Source of the DNA: Hyalella azteca
Lineage: Eukaryota > Arthropoda > Malacostraca > Amphipoda > Hyalellidae
Direction: 5' to 3'
Length of the DNA stretch: 64,000 nt
NCBI RefSeq assembly: GCF_000764305.2
Contig: NW_025947367.1
Span: 376,157 to 440,156, forward strand
Shown: positions 1 to 10,930 of the stretch, piece by piece
How the letters are laid out: every line of letters starts with the position of its first letter
How positions within the stretch are numbered: position 1 is the first letter of the stretch
Notes under the pieces: generated by a model
Told to the model about the DNA's origin: nothing
Databases searched by the model: none
What the model saw: only the letters and a program-made list of their open reading frames with translations
Made by a program: the position numbers and the translations under genes

Positions 1-86
1 AAATGGTCGACGACCCAAGTCTCAACGACCAAGTGCCCCAGTACTACTTGCCTTCGCTGGGAGATCTGCTCGAGTTTCTCAAATGA
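1..86 (+). CDS. Probable 3' end of the last coding exon of an unidentified gene
   Basis: Frame 3 reads 27 codons (3-83) and stops at TGA 84-86. The residues end in YYLPSLGDLLEFLK. Codons are mostly G- or C-ending (GTC, GAC, CTC, AAC, GTG, CCC, CAG, TAC, CTG), and composition turns sharply AT-rich right after the stop, as expected where an exon passes into a 3' UTR. The ATG at 3 is probably internal and not the true start, because the gene would enter from the left of the window. I do not recognise the family from so short a tail. Frame 1 is also open to about 183, so the frame choice rests on codon bias alone. Confidence 0.5.
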   Translation, partial: MVDDPSLNDQVPQYYLPSLGDLLEFLK

Positions 87-562
87 AATTATCTTTGATT
101 TTGTTGAATTTGCTTCAAACTTTAGAAAACATGTGTTATTAATTCACGTTCCGTTTATTCTGAGTTTTGGTGCTGTGTTCTAAAATTCTGCTTCCCTTAC
201 CATTTGCTTCTCACCGACTTTCTAGTCACTCTCCTCCTTTGTTGATTTAGTTTTTTAGTTTCAATTTATTTTAGTTAGTTTCGTGATCATGTTAACTTAT
301 AGACCACCTTGCTACGGTCAGTATGCTTCAATAAGGGCGTTTAGACCGGATTGCTTTTTTTTTTTTCGTTTAAACCGGACCAGACGGCTTCAGGCTGTCT
401 GATAACTCAAAACCGTGAGGAAATCATTTAAAAAATTTATTTCCTGTCATTCTAAGGCTCGAGATTAATTTTTGATTTGATAAATTTGCTTTTACTTTCA
501 GTGGTGTATGATTTATCTCAAATAACCGACACATGTTTTGCTCCTCATCAAATTTCACTGTC

Positions 563-572
563 AATAAATAAA
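563..572 (+). terminator. Possible poly(A) signal for the left-edge gene
   Basis: Two overlapping AATAAA hexamers occur about 480 bases after the TGA at 84-86 on the same strand. This is the first canonical hexamer downstream, so it is a reasonable 3' UTR end. In AT-rich DNA such hexamers are also common by chance. Confidence 0.3.
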
Positions 573-670
573 TCAAAGATTTATTAAAAAACATAGTGCA
601 AACTGAACATAGTTTTGCTCCTGCAATATCCCGACTCGTCACTGCCTTCGCTTCTATGATGTTGAAATGT

Positions 671-925
671 GATGATATATTGTAGAGCTTTAGAATGATA
701 TTATCAAACAATGAATGATTTATTGTACAGCTTTAGAATGATATGATCAAACGATGAATGATTTATTGTACAGCTTTAGCATGATTTGATCAAACAATGA
801 ATGATTAATTGTACAGCTTTAGAATGATATTTTCAAACAATGAATGATTTATTATACAGCTTTAGAATGATATAATCAAACAATGAATGATTTATTGTAC
901 AGCTTTAGCATGATATGATCAAAGA
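671..925. repeat. 43-bp minisatellite, about 6 copies
   Basis: The unit has a core of CAAACAATGAATGATTTATT followed by GTACAGCTTTAGAATGATAT and repeats about every 43 bases with a few substitutions per copy. Each unit holds a short dyad (ACAAT...ATTGT). The array lies just downstream of the possible 3' end of the left-edge gene. Confidence 0.85.
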
Positions 926-3707
926 ATAAAATGCAGGCTGTGCGCTTCCAATTGATTATTTTGAACTGGCATGTTCAAAATAAGAGACAACATCCTCCCT
1001 TTTGCATTTGATTGAGGATTTTACATTTTTAATGTGATTAGTAACCACTTGGAGTATGAATAACGTTAAGATTTTTTAAATGCACGACGGACATGAAGTT
1101 TTCCAAGTTTTATTGTTGATTTACTTCGTACGCGGAAAATATTTTATGTCGCTTATCTTGGTTTCATTGTTGAGTAGTCAATAGTAAATAGTATCTTAAG
1201 TGTTGGGCAAATACACTTCAAGACTTCTTTTTGTACCTTTGATTACATCAATTTCCTTGATCAGTCAAAAGTGTGCAAAGTCTCAAGTTCGAGTTGATAT
1301 TTCGCGTTAAATATTTCTTGGAGCATTTGTATATAGAATTGCTCAGTTTATAAGGATCCCCTGAATGTGGTTGCTCGGCTCGTATGGCTGCCTTGCATAT
1401 CGTTTGTCTTGAAAGTGGTACCGAAATGATACATAAGTTTAGATCTTTTCACTAACTCGGTTTGAAAAAAATCTAATTTGCATTAATTGCAGAGATATTC
1501 GCTGAAAATGTTTTGGTATTAGACTTATCAGCAGACTTTTGATCGTTTACGACTTTACGTAGAATTATACCGCACTTTGCATTGGCTGCATAACATTAAA
1601 TTTTTTTTTAAAACCAATGGCTGAAGGTGTACTCAGATTGCTCTCAATTCGTTGAAGCGGGCTCTCAAACAGTCCAAAGTGATCGTTAGAAGTGAATTTC
1701 TATATTAAAGGTAAGCTAGGGCCTGAGTAAATTGCGTGAGGCCATTTAAAGGGCCAGTTTCTGGTGCCAGATTGGCTTGTAAGTTTGCGTAGCGTCCGTC
1801 ACGCCGAAACACGACCGCTCCGGACCCTCGGAACGCCCATTCCGTGTCGCCGTCGCCGAACCCCCGTCGAAGTTCTGCTCTGTTCGACCATTTTGCTTCA
1901 TCGCCCATTGAATTTTACTTATTGCATTTTTTACATGCAATCTTTTACGTGCAGGTTATATTGAACATTTTTAGCGAGAGGGAGAAATAGTTTCCGTTTT
2001 ACATCTTACTTATATAACATTCATGTTCAGATCATCGTTCATACTTCAATGCATTCGGATGCGGGTTAGGTATTGTTTTGCTGAGACCGATTTGAGCCGT
2101 CATAACCGCTAGGAAAACCCAAAATAAATAAAGACTTCATCTGTCGTGGTCTACAGACATGGTTTATTTGAAGTGGAATATTGAACCATAAATTAACCAG
2201 ATTTTGTTAGGTATTAAAATTACTACAAAGTTTTTGTATGGTCTAAAACTTACTCAATGTACATTTTTGCTGTATCTATTCACAGGCAGGCTAGAGCAGG
2301 TCACGTGACTAATTATCGGCCGTATCGCCTGCAAAACTATCAAGCATGTTCTAGTTCACTGACCGCCACTCACTACTGGCTTCAGCAGCTGCCAGTCGCA
2401 AAACATTCTTGGAATCATGAGAGGATGTACACTGCACAGGAAGTAATGCACAACAGAGAGAGAGGTGTTCATGTCGGAGAACTGCAAGCGGCTGACGGAT
2501 TAACGGCGTCAGTGTTTGCGTTCGAATTAAGAGACCGCCTTTGCTTCGGAGGACAAGATTGGCAGTTGTAGATGTTTTTAAATATAGAAGTGCTCAAGCT
2601 AATTGATGTTCGAATCATGAAGTACGACGGTTATTTGTATAGCTTGGTATCTCCGTATAATTTCTTGCGTTATTGGAAGCTTCATTTTCGAGCGACATTG
2701 ACTTCTGCAACACATGCGTGTAAATATGTACATTATACTAGGTAGCTATGTTCGTTTGCAGAATGGTAGTCGTATAATATTTTACGTACTTGAAAGTGCA
2801 ATAATTGGAAATTGATTAGGCCGCTGATCGTGATCTAGCTTATAATTATCTGTGTATGGCAGTTAAACGCGTTGATGCGGGTATCTTGAATTCAGTATAA
2901 CATACCCGCGATTGGCTGTGAAGTAAGATATTACGTCAATGAAGCCCATAGATATTGTTAAGGAATATCGTTCGAATGAAATGGCTATTTGCTGACTAGC
3001 GAATGGTTTTCTCTTAGTCGAAAGTCAGGTACAAATATAAGAAAATTAATCTTTAGAATTATTTTATTGTTGATTACATACATGTTGCTAGTTCAGACTT
3101 TCATTTCAATTAGTGTACTTTTATGCATGATTGTAGGAACAAATAAGACAGGAAATGGAACTTGCGTTCATAAGGCACTCATATTAATGTGTCGATTCGA
3201 TATGGCCGGATTTGAGAAAATGTGTTTAGTATTATAAGTTAATTATTGATCATCGTTTGATGAAGGGCAGAAATCGGATCGTATTTAAGTATGAACATAA
3301 ATACTCTTATACAAAACTTCTCCACGATTGTTTCGACTGCAATCATATCAATAAACATTAATGTCATTACACAAGAGAAAATTTATTCGTATGGTTCTTT
3401 TCGGAAACTATAACGTTCATATTATACAATGGTGTGTCACTGTCGATGATAAGCCAGGTCTAGTCGGTCGTAGATTCTTGTGATTTTCTTGACTTGTTTT
3501 CTGGACATTGTTAGCTACTGGACCTGGTCTGAAAGGTGAGTGACATGTCTGCTCATGAATTAAAAACCGTTTTTTTATTGCTTAGCTGAAGTGGAGGCTT
3601 GGCTTCCAATTGTTTGCAATAAGGCGACGGCAAAAGCAATCAGCTGCCATGGGGCGTTCTAGAGGGTCTGTCCTGTCACACTACACCTCGCAATAGTTAA
3701 TTAACTG
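926..3707. other. Non-coding stretch with two weak ORF islands
   Basis: Mostly AT-rich DNA with no recognisable gene. A GC-richer island at about 1,780-1,900 is open in several frames on both strands, the longest being a 67-residue minus-strand ORF at 1,705-1,908. None resembles a known domain. A 104-residue + strand ORF (2,257-2,571) contains an acceptor-like pyrimidine tract ending in CACAG at about 2,285. Confidence 0.5.
2286..2571 (+). CDS. Weak candidate terminal exon, unidentified
   Basis: A pyrimidine-rich stretch ending in TATTCACAG is followed by a reading frame open for about 95 codons that ends in TAG at 2,569-2,571. The composition is closer to even than in the flanks. There is no recognisable domain, and no partner exon or poly(A) signal has been tied to it. 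An ORF of this length occurs by chance several times in 64 kb, so this is no more than a lead. Confidence 0.15.
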
Positions 3708-4265
3708 AGACATGTTGAGCGACTGCTGGGCTCGGTGTACTGACAACTGATTGCCCAGAGTACGTCAGCCGAGTGCTGAGCAGCATGTGCTCTGTGCTCC
3801 GACGGTTGATTGTTCAGGGCATGTCAGTTGAATGCTGAGCAGCATGTGCTCTGTGCTCCGACGGTTGACTGTTCAGGGTACGTCAGATGAGTGCTGAGCA
3901 GCATGTGCTCTGTGCCCCGACGGTTGATTGTTCAGGGTATGTCAACTGAGTGCTGATCAACATGTGCTCTGTGCTCCGACGGTTGATTGTTCAGGGCATG
4001 TCAGCTGAGTGCTGAGCAACATGGGCTCTGTGCTCCGACGGTTGATTGTTCAGGGCATGTCAGCTGAGTGCTGAGCAGCATGGGCTCTGTGCTCCGACGG
4101 TTGATTGTTCAGGGCATGTCAGCTGAGTGCTGAGCAGCATGGGCTCTGTGCTCCGACGGTTGATTGTTCAGGGCATGTCAGCCGAGTGCTGAGCAGCATG
4201 TGCTCTGTGCTCCGACGGTTGATTGTTCAGGGCATGTCAGCTGAGTGCTGAGCAGCATGGGCTCA
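3708..4265. repeat. 59-bp minisatellite, about 9 copies
   Basis: The unit runs CATGTGCTCTGTGCTCCGAC then GGTTGATTGTTCAGGGCATG then TCAGCTGAGTGCTGAGCAG (59 bases). Copies differ at a few sites, such as GTGCTC against GGGCTC and CAGCTGAG against CAGTTGAA. The first copy is the most diverged. Each unit has a GAGCA...TGCTC dyad across the copy junction. The minus-strand ORF at 4,178-4,441 overlaps the array end and is a by-product of it. Confidence 0.9.
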
Positions 4266-5555
4266 AGGTGAGTGCTGAGTGCTTGTCGAGGCAAGTGTGC
4301 CGACGAATGATTTCTCACACTACGGTGGCCAAAAGTTGCACTGGACGAGATCGAGGACAGGAGCCTTGATATAGTTGCGCTGATGCAGCAACAAGATGAC
4401 GTCACTTTGTTTTTGACGAGATTCAATTGTAGTCTAGCCACCTGGACGAGGCATCTAAAGCGTTTAGCCCATCACATGAGTTGCTTCAATGCTCCCTATA
4501 ATTGGATGAGACCTCTCTTTACATTCTTTTTTTTCCGGAAGAACGAAGCCCAGATTTCATGCAAGACTTTATACAAAACATCAAATCCTTGCATCATTGA
4601 ATGCTTCCAAGCTCTCATAAGAACAATAAAAATTCTTCATTTTAATTTGATGTTTCGTAGGAGCAATCAATCTCCTATTCTGGTGTGCTGTCTTGTAGTC
4701 TACTAATTATTTAGGAAACAATTCAAGTGGAACCATTCCGTGAATAGGAAAATGGTAGCCTACTGCAAGTCTTGCATGCAACTTGAATGCGCAAGCACAT
4801 TAAATGTACAATCAAATTCTGTAGTGAAGGATGAGTTAGTCCGCTAGCAACAAATTTGCAGAGCAAACACCTCGTGTTTGCCGGCGAATGAAGGAAGCGA
4901 TCGGCGCCTAATTGACGGGACCTCCTGGATGCCAGGACATCTTCGTTGGACCTCTCCTCGTATTTGTTCTCAGCCAATTAAAGGCTTGATTCCTGAGCTC
5001 ATTATTTACAGATAATACCGTTAATTAACACGAGTCAAAACAGGTTTGTGTAGCGAATAACGAATACAAGGAGATGTTTGCTTCTTATCTTTATATTCTA
5101 CCCGTTGCTCTCTTAATATTCGACGTATGAAATGATGTGAGGACTCAGAAGCTATCGTCTGTACTTCTCGTTTAAATAGCGGTTACGTGTATTTACCGTT
5201 AATGTCGGCGGACGCTGTGATTGTAATTCCGTCTGAAATCGATTAATTGAGCTGAATGTTATTTTAATGTGATCGTTTAGAAAGCAATCTCATCCACCCA
5301 GATTATGTGAAACCAATTATTCTTTATATGTATTATAAACATGAGCGCTTATAATGACTTGCATTTCATGAATCTTTATGAAAGCATTTCCCACAATTTA
5401 CTCTAGGATCATAGACGCGTTTACTTGCGAGTATTGCGGTGAGTAGCTGCGTGAAACTGTAAGAGGGCCAATATTGATGATGCTACATTTTCTGAGGGAA
5501 TTTGACGTCTCCTACTTTTTTAAAGATGAATTTATTCCTTTGAATTTGATTATTT
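4266..5555. other. No gene recognised
   Basis: Unique-looking, mostly AT-rich DNA. Short ORFs on both strands (for example 4,383-4,706 + and 4,723-4,977 -) show no domain, no codon bias and no convincing splice context. Confidence 0.5.
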
Positions 5556-5670
5556 CCTTCTCATTTATGGAGAAAGGTGCTATTGTGCTCGTCATGTCCG
5601 TCTGTCACATCACGTTTTCGTCGACGAGAAAATGCGCTCTGTCACTCACTGCAGTGAGTACTGAGTTATA
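5556..5670 (-). mobile_element. Dispersed short element, copy 1 (inverted orientation)
   Basis: This segment is the reverse complement of the sequences at 44,261-44,425 and 52,509-52,645. The shared landmarks are CTCATTTATGG, GTGCTATTGTGCTCG, CATGTCCGTCTG, TTTTCGTCGACGAGAAAATG, the perfect palindrome ACTCACTGCAGTGAGT (5,644-5,659) and ACTGAGTTATA. It carries no coding capacity. Short length, dispersal in both orientations and inverted segments suggest a non-autonomous element such as a MITE, or part of a SINE-like repeat. The 75-residue ORF here is incidental. Confidence 0.75.
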
Positions 5671-6491
5671 TTTTTTTCTAATTTTTGTTCTAAAGTCTTG
5701 ACTCAGGATAGTCATACATTTTTTGGCTTCAGCTTCTAGTCAGTTAAAAAATGTACAGAGATTGCAAAGCGTGCATTCGGAACTAATAATATACATAAAA
5801 TGGATAACTCAAACTCGTTATGAAATCGCCTTTGTTAATTCATTTGCCAAGGCCTTTGTGCCATGCAGCAAGAAAAAAAACAGTTAAAAAGTAAAAAAGA
5901 CTATCATGTCTAAAACTATTTCAGTGCTCCACAGTTCTGCAGGGTTCTTAATTGTTTGCATTGTAAAAGAATTAGTATGCGAAAGCATTCAAGAGGATCG
6001 ATATGAAATGTTGTTGTAAAAACATTGGCGTGAAATATCATGCTTGATGCAATTTGATTTACTATAACAAATGTGAAGATTTGTATATTCTATTTTGAAA
6101 TACTCGGTTTCTCATAATAGCGGAGCTATTTAATTAGTCATGACAATATAATGTGGCATACTCATTAATATATCGTACTGCAGCTGTAGAATCAACATCA
6201 TCTAGATTCATCCCCGTCAGAATGAGGTCGAATTTTCAATAATTTTTTGATTTTTTAATTTATTAATTTAATACGAACCTTGTACGTCACATTGTCTAAA
6301 GAGATCACTGCTGATGATTCCTCGTACCCATGTATCAGTAGATGTAGTTTGAACACAAATAAGTCAGTGCCGGTCAATTTTTCAAAATATATTGCTTAAA
6401 AGTGAACAAAAATGAGACTGTTTATTTTTATTATGATGTTCCCACATGATTGTAGTTGCTTGAAGCAAGCGTGAAATTAATTTCAAGTTAT
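5671..6491. other. No gene recognised
   Basis: AT-rich DNA with no ORF, repeat or RNA gene that I can support. Confidence 0.5.
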
Positions 6492-6591
6492 AATTTGTTA
6501 ATCCAAACTGAATGCCAATTTGTTAATCCCAACTGAATGCCAATTTGTTAATCCTAACTGAATGCCAATTTGTTAATCCCAACTGAATGCC
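6492..6591. repeat. 25-bp tandem repeat, 4 copies
   Basis: Four exact-length copies of AATTTGTTAATCCCAACTGA plus ATGCC lie head to tail. Two copies are identical, and the others differ at a single base in the TCCCAA stretch (TCCAAA, TCCTAA). Confidence 0.95.
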
Positions 6592-8274
6592 ATGAAATCT
6601 CGAAATACGCACAAGTGGCTTTAATCCCGAGCTCATTACTCTCGTTGAAAACCATCAGAGAAATACACTTGGATTATAAAGAACCGGATCAACATGAAGA
6701 CAACATGACTTTAATGGCTGGACTAAACCGCAATAACTATACGTATTGTAACCTTAAGTCAATAGTCACGTTCATCCAACGAGTGTATAAACATTCACTC
6801 AATTAAAGCAATAACTTAGCAATAAGGATGAGAATTCGTACTTTGACGCTCAAAACTTAAATTTACCACTCATGCAGCCAGAAAAACAAACTTGATTGCG
6901 CGTGCAAGAAGAATTGGTTTTTAGTTCATGTTCAGCTGAATGCTCACAAATAAAATTTGTATTAGGCACACAGAACAGTAATTTTGATGTCGAATCAGTT
7001 GGAGAAAATTTGTGTTTGACAATTGCTCATAAACAAGAGAATCAAGTAAATATCCCTGTTAATTTCAATGAAGTTCTCGAACAAGCGTTCGGAAGTCGTA
7101 GCTCAGAAGCTATGCGTGGACATCTCCTACACGATGCGATCAATTATTATACTGGACCGCTGAAGTCCACTATGCGACACCGGAGACGTTATTGGCAACA
7201 TTAAGTGATTCGTGTGAAGGATGTGGCGACACTCGAGTTACGTGCGATGGACATGTGAGAGACGACAATTACTGGCGACCGCTTTCGTCTCGTAGGACGT
7301 GTATGAACAGTACCAGGGTCGTATCGCAGACACAGACCACGGTCGGTCGCGTATATGCAACAGCAGTTGGGAAAAGCTCAAGGACCATCGGAAACCATCG
7401 GGCGATTTCAGGAAAATTTTAGGACTCTTCTAGAGAAAGTGAATTCATTGCAGCAACGCTTTAACCAAAACGATAGTTGGTGGGCTTAATGGTCGCCCAA
7501 CCGCTTAGAATGAAAAATTAAAATCTATCATAAAATGACTCCTTTTTCATTACTAAAACAATCAAAATTGTTCCAATGTGCATTTAATTTGAAAAAGTTT
7601 CCAAGATATTCATTACAAACTGTTTAGAACTTCAAATTATGTAAACTCATCTCGAAGGATCTGCTTTTGGATGGATGAAGTATTTGATATAAATTGCTTT
7701 CGTTGCCACACATTCGCACACTTGCTTTAGCCCAAGATTTTTTGCCTATTCATGATAAATGTGCGATCTAAAGCTTCACAAAAAGTGTTGGTCCGGAGAA
7801 AAAGTCGGATATGACATAACTCAGCAGCTTGCAGAGGCTGTGAGTGAGCAATTAGTCTGACGTGAGCCACACGGCAAGCAACCACCGTAAAATGTTACCA
7901 CAATGGCTTCGTACAGTCGCATGACGCGCCTCACATCTTCTATTTTACTTGCACTTTTGCTCAGAATTTCACTGAGGGAGAATACGTTACGAATAAATTA
8001 ATTCATGCAGCTGCAGTGGCCTCACTAATAACATGGCGTACACCTAAAATGGATGGAAACCTCCTGAGAGAAAATGATTAATCATTAACTGGTGTTCTAA
8101 TTCTACGCTCATTAGTGGCGCTTCCCATGATTTGGTCTCTCAGCAGGATAGACATGAAATATTCAGACATTGTTAATATCTTTCATTGTTCGTGAGGATT
8201 GCGACGGATATTCTAACAGAGCAAACCAAGTATAGTTCAGAAGAAAAGATTCTCGGGAGAGAACTTTTGCAGGG
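6592..8274. other. No gene recognised
   Basis: Contains overlapping short + strand ORFs (6,896-7,204 and 7,192-7,422) without recognisable domains. The first begins with a TTG codon and no acceptor-like context, so I treat both as chance. Confidence 0.45.
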
Positions 8275-8628
8275 ATGCTTGGGACGTCCGGAGGTGGCGT
8301 GTTCGAGAGCGTCCTAATGACCGTCCTGGTCGCAGTAATCGTCAGCTGTCTGCTTTTACCGAGAATTAATGAGCTCACCAATTGGCCGGGAATGCTTGCG
8401 CAAAACTCTCACCCGCCTTCGAAAATCATTAGAGAATCAGGGACGGCCTATCATTCGGTCATTGAGTGGCCGCTGGTGATCCGCCTTTGGCATTCAACGA
8501 TGTTTGCCGAACGTATATGTGTGTGTAAGCAAGTGAGCATGCGATGGAATGTTATATTCTCTCTTTCGTTAAAATTATTGAAAAAATTGATCATGATATT
8601 TGAAATGGACACGAGTTGTTTAATGTAA
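8275..8628 (+). CDS. Candidate small membrane or secreted protein (117 aa), unidentified
   Basis: An ATG at 8,275 opens a 117-codon frame ending in TAA at 8,626-8,628. Residues 9-28 form a hydrophobic segment (VFESVLMTVLVAVIVSCLLL) that fits a signal anchor or transmembrane helix. The first 30 or so codons are rich in G- or C-ending codons (GTC, CTG, ACC, AGC), unlike the AT-rich flanks. The rest of the frame is less convincing. An AATAAA hexamer lies about 16 bases after the stop (8,645-8,650). A TTTTGCAG sequence directly before the ATG could also be a splice acceptor, which would make this an exon. No family is recognised. A shorter antisense ORF overlaps it. It could still be chance. Confidence 0.3.
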   Translation: MLGTSGGGVFESVLMTVLVAVIVSCLLLPRINELTNWPGMLAQNSHPPSKIIRESGTAYHSVIEWPLVIRLWHSTMFAERICVCKQVSMRWNVIFSLSLKLLKKLIMIFEMDTSCLM

Positions 8629-8644
8629 ATGTGTTATGATTGAG

Positions 8645-8650
8645 AATAAA
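8645..8650 (+). terminator. AATAAA hexamer after the 117-aa ORF
   Basis: A canonical poly(A) signal sits on the same strand, 16 bases after the stop codon. That is close for a 3' UTR but possible. Confidence 0.25.
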
Positions 8651-9049
8651 CTTCAATAACGGCACACTTTTTGATGTATTCAAGATTTCGTTATGTTATT
8701 CTGGCTAACATGTTTAGACTGCGCTCCACACGCACGATAAGCAGGTATTGCTCCGTCAGCCGAACTAATTAGTTGTAAAGACCAACATTCACTAATTTAG
8801 CAAAACTTTGATTTTTCACTTATTGTTCATACCTAGAGTTTACTTCCATTATGCATATTGCTTTGTTAAATTGTTTTCCCTGCTTTATTTCTTTTACTGT
8901 ATTTGTATTTATTATAAGAATCCTGCTAATATTAAGCAACTCTTATTGACTCATTCATTTTTAACGTCCATGAATTAATAATTATGAAGATATTTTGCGT
9001 TAAGTCTTCAAATTTAATGGAAAATATATTGCTCAACTACTGAACAGAT

Positions 9050-9545
9050 ACAGCTACTGGTTTGTGTTATCTTTTATTTTAATATCATTCGGTATCTGAG
9101 TATTTTATAATAGCAACTAATGCTGCATTTTGTTTCAATGTCGATCGATAGTTTAGATATGTAAGTAAGCAATTACTGATACGTTTTGGTTTCATTTCAT
9201 TCGTTAGCTTAATGCTGTATAATAACAATTAATGCTGCTTTTCAGTTTAATATCATTCGTAAGATTAGTAATGTTATAGAATAGCAACCGACGCCACTTA
9301 ATATATGCTTATTTTTTGTGGCGTTGAACTGTAAGTCTGTAATGTTCGGTTGCATCTCACATAATGTTAGTTTATATTTAAATATCATTCGTCAGGTTGG
9401 TGCTCAGTAACAGAAGCAGATGCTACGTTTCATTTTAATCTTGATCAGTAGCTTGATAGTGTGAAATAGCAGCTAGTGCTGATTTTAATTTTATTATCAT
9501 CAGACAACTTAGTAGGCATGTGTAACAGCAAGTAGTGCTACTTTT
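9050..9545. repeat. Degenerate long-period tandem repeat
   Basis: A diverged motif recurs about six times: ATATCATTCG, then a spacer, then ATAGCAACTAATGCTGC, then TTTTCAGTTTAAT. Spacing is roughly 60-80 bases. Substitutions and indels are frequent, so the array looks old. The boundaries are approximate. Confidence 0.5.
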
Positions 9546-9997
9546 CGCAGTTAGTCAAGAATGCTGAAATAAGATAAATGGAGCAAATTAATCACGCTGA
9601 AATTGATAATTTAGAGAAAATGTGCCTTTCAATGCAGTTAAAAGAAATACTTTTATAGGATGCAAGTGTATTATAATAGCAGCAACTATTGAATTTATTC
9701 CTGAAATACATATTTAATTAATTGGAAGTATATTAAGAGGGAGTACATGGCATATGCGTAACGAAGGTGCACCACAGCTGAATGCGTTGTGATAAATTTC
9801 GCTTAGATAATCCAATTTTTTCACTTTTTATCAAAATCTTCGACTGCCTCTAAACAAAAGATAAACCTATTAGTAGTGAAAATCATTTTTATAAGCATCA
9901 TGAAATTAATTTTAACGCAATAATTGAATTTGGCTGCAGAAACCAATGCGCTGCTGGAACTTGGGAGCAACTTCTCAGTTGTGAACGCAATGAGTTG

Positions 9998-10138
9998 GTC
10001 TCTGCACGACAAGCACTCACTAATGTTCCAGTGGGTCTCTGCACGACAAGCACCACTAATGTTCCAGTGGGTCTCTGCACGACATGCACCACTAATATTA
10101 CAGTTTGTCTCTGCACGACAAGCACCACTAATGTTCCA
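9998..10138. repeat. 36-bp minisatellite, about 4 copies
   Basis: The unit GTCTCTGCACGACAAGCACC plus ACTAATGTTCCAGTGG repeats every 36 bases. Because 36 is a multiple of three, the array gives open frames on both strands (for example 9,924-10,166 +) that mimic a short repetitive protein. Each unit has a CCACT...AGTGG dyad with an 8-base loop. I do not consider the ORFs genes. Confidence 0.9.
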
Positions 10139-10760
10139 TGAGCGCCAGACTTGGTCGTGGGCGTGAGTTGGTGCCTGGTCGCCCGCTGGTCATCTTAATT
10201 GAAGCTTGTGTTCATAATTGAAACTTGCGCTCCTAGAGTCAAGAATCTCACGCACCTTCATCTCACGGTGGTACGTGTCGACAGGCCTCGCCGGAGATGG
10301 ATATGATGTGTAATAATTATTATGTGCGTGCTAGTTACGAGCAATTGTATTAATTCTTCCAGTTTTATTAAGGAACAATTCAAGTAGGAATAACATTACA
10401 ACATGTGGACTGATCGGTGGTCTTGGTCATCAAAGATTTAACTCCATGCAGTCGTGGTTGTAATCTAAAGCCTCGGCAACACTCGTCGTGATTCTCAAGG
10501 TCTGGTTCCCTGCGCAGATGATCAAAAGGTTGGTGAATCAATTTTTTAATGGATAAATCACTGTCGTACCAATAGGTTTTATTTTCTATTCAAATATATA
10601 ATTGATGGCCGAAATAGGGTAAATTTATAGAACCAACGCCATTGAAATTTCGAAAAAACAGCGCTGGTCTGTTATCCTGTCAAAAATAAAGAGAGTGGCA
10701 TATTTGATGTAAGAGCGATGAGTCCTGTACATGCATGGGCTTGACGCCGGTAAATCATAC

Positions 10761-10930
10761 ACATGTATAGCGCGAGATGTGTATGAGCATGTATAACGCC
10801 CCTATGCGCATGTATAGCGACCTATACGCATTTATAACGCCCCTATATACGCATGTATAGCGCCCCTTTACGCATGTATAACTCCCCTATACGTATGTAT
10901 AGCGCCCTATACTCATGCATAGCGCCCTCA
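10761..10930. repeat. 22-bp minisatellite, about 7 copies
   Basis: The unit is close to ACGCATGTATAGCGCCCCTA (20-24 bases per copy), with copy-to-copy changes such as GCGCCC, ACGCCC and GCGACC. TATAG CGCCC CTATA forms a short dyad in the best-preserved copies. Confidence 0.8.

Noticed and set aside
1705..1964. Three overlapping ORFs in a GC-rich patch as a coding exon
   Set aside because: Frames on both strands are open and none has clear splice sites or a recognisable domain, so no choice can be supported.
9898..10166. ORFs with repeated ARQAPLMFQWVS-like or VVQRPTGTLVVL-like residues
   Set aside because: The 36-bp array is a multiple of three and gives open frames on both strands. Nothing else supports coding.
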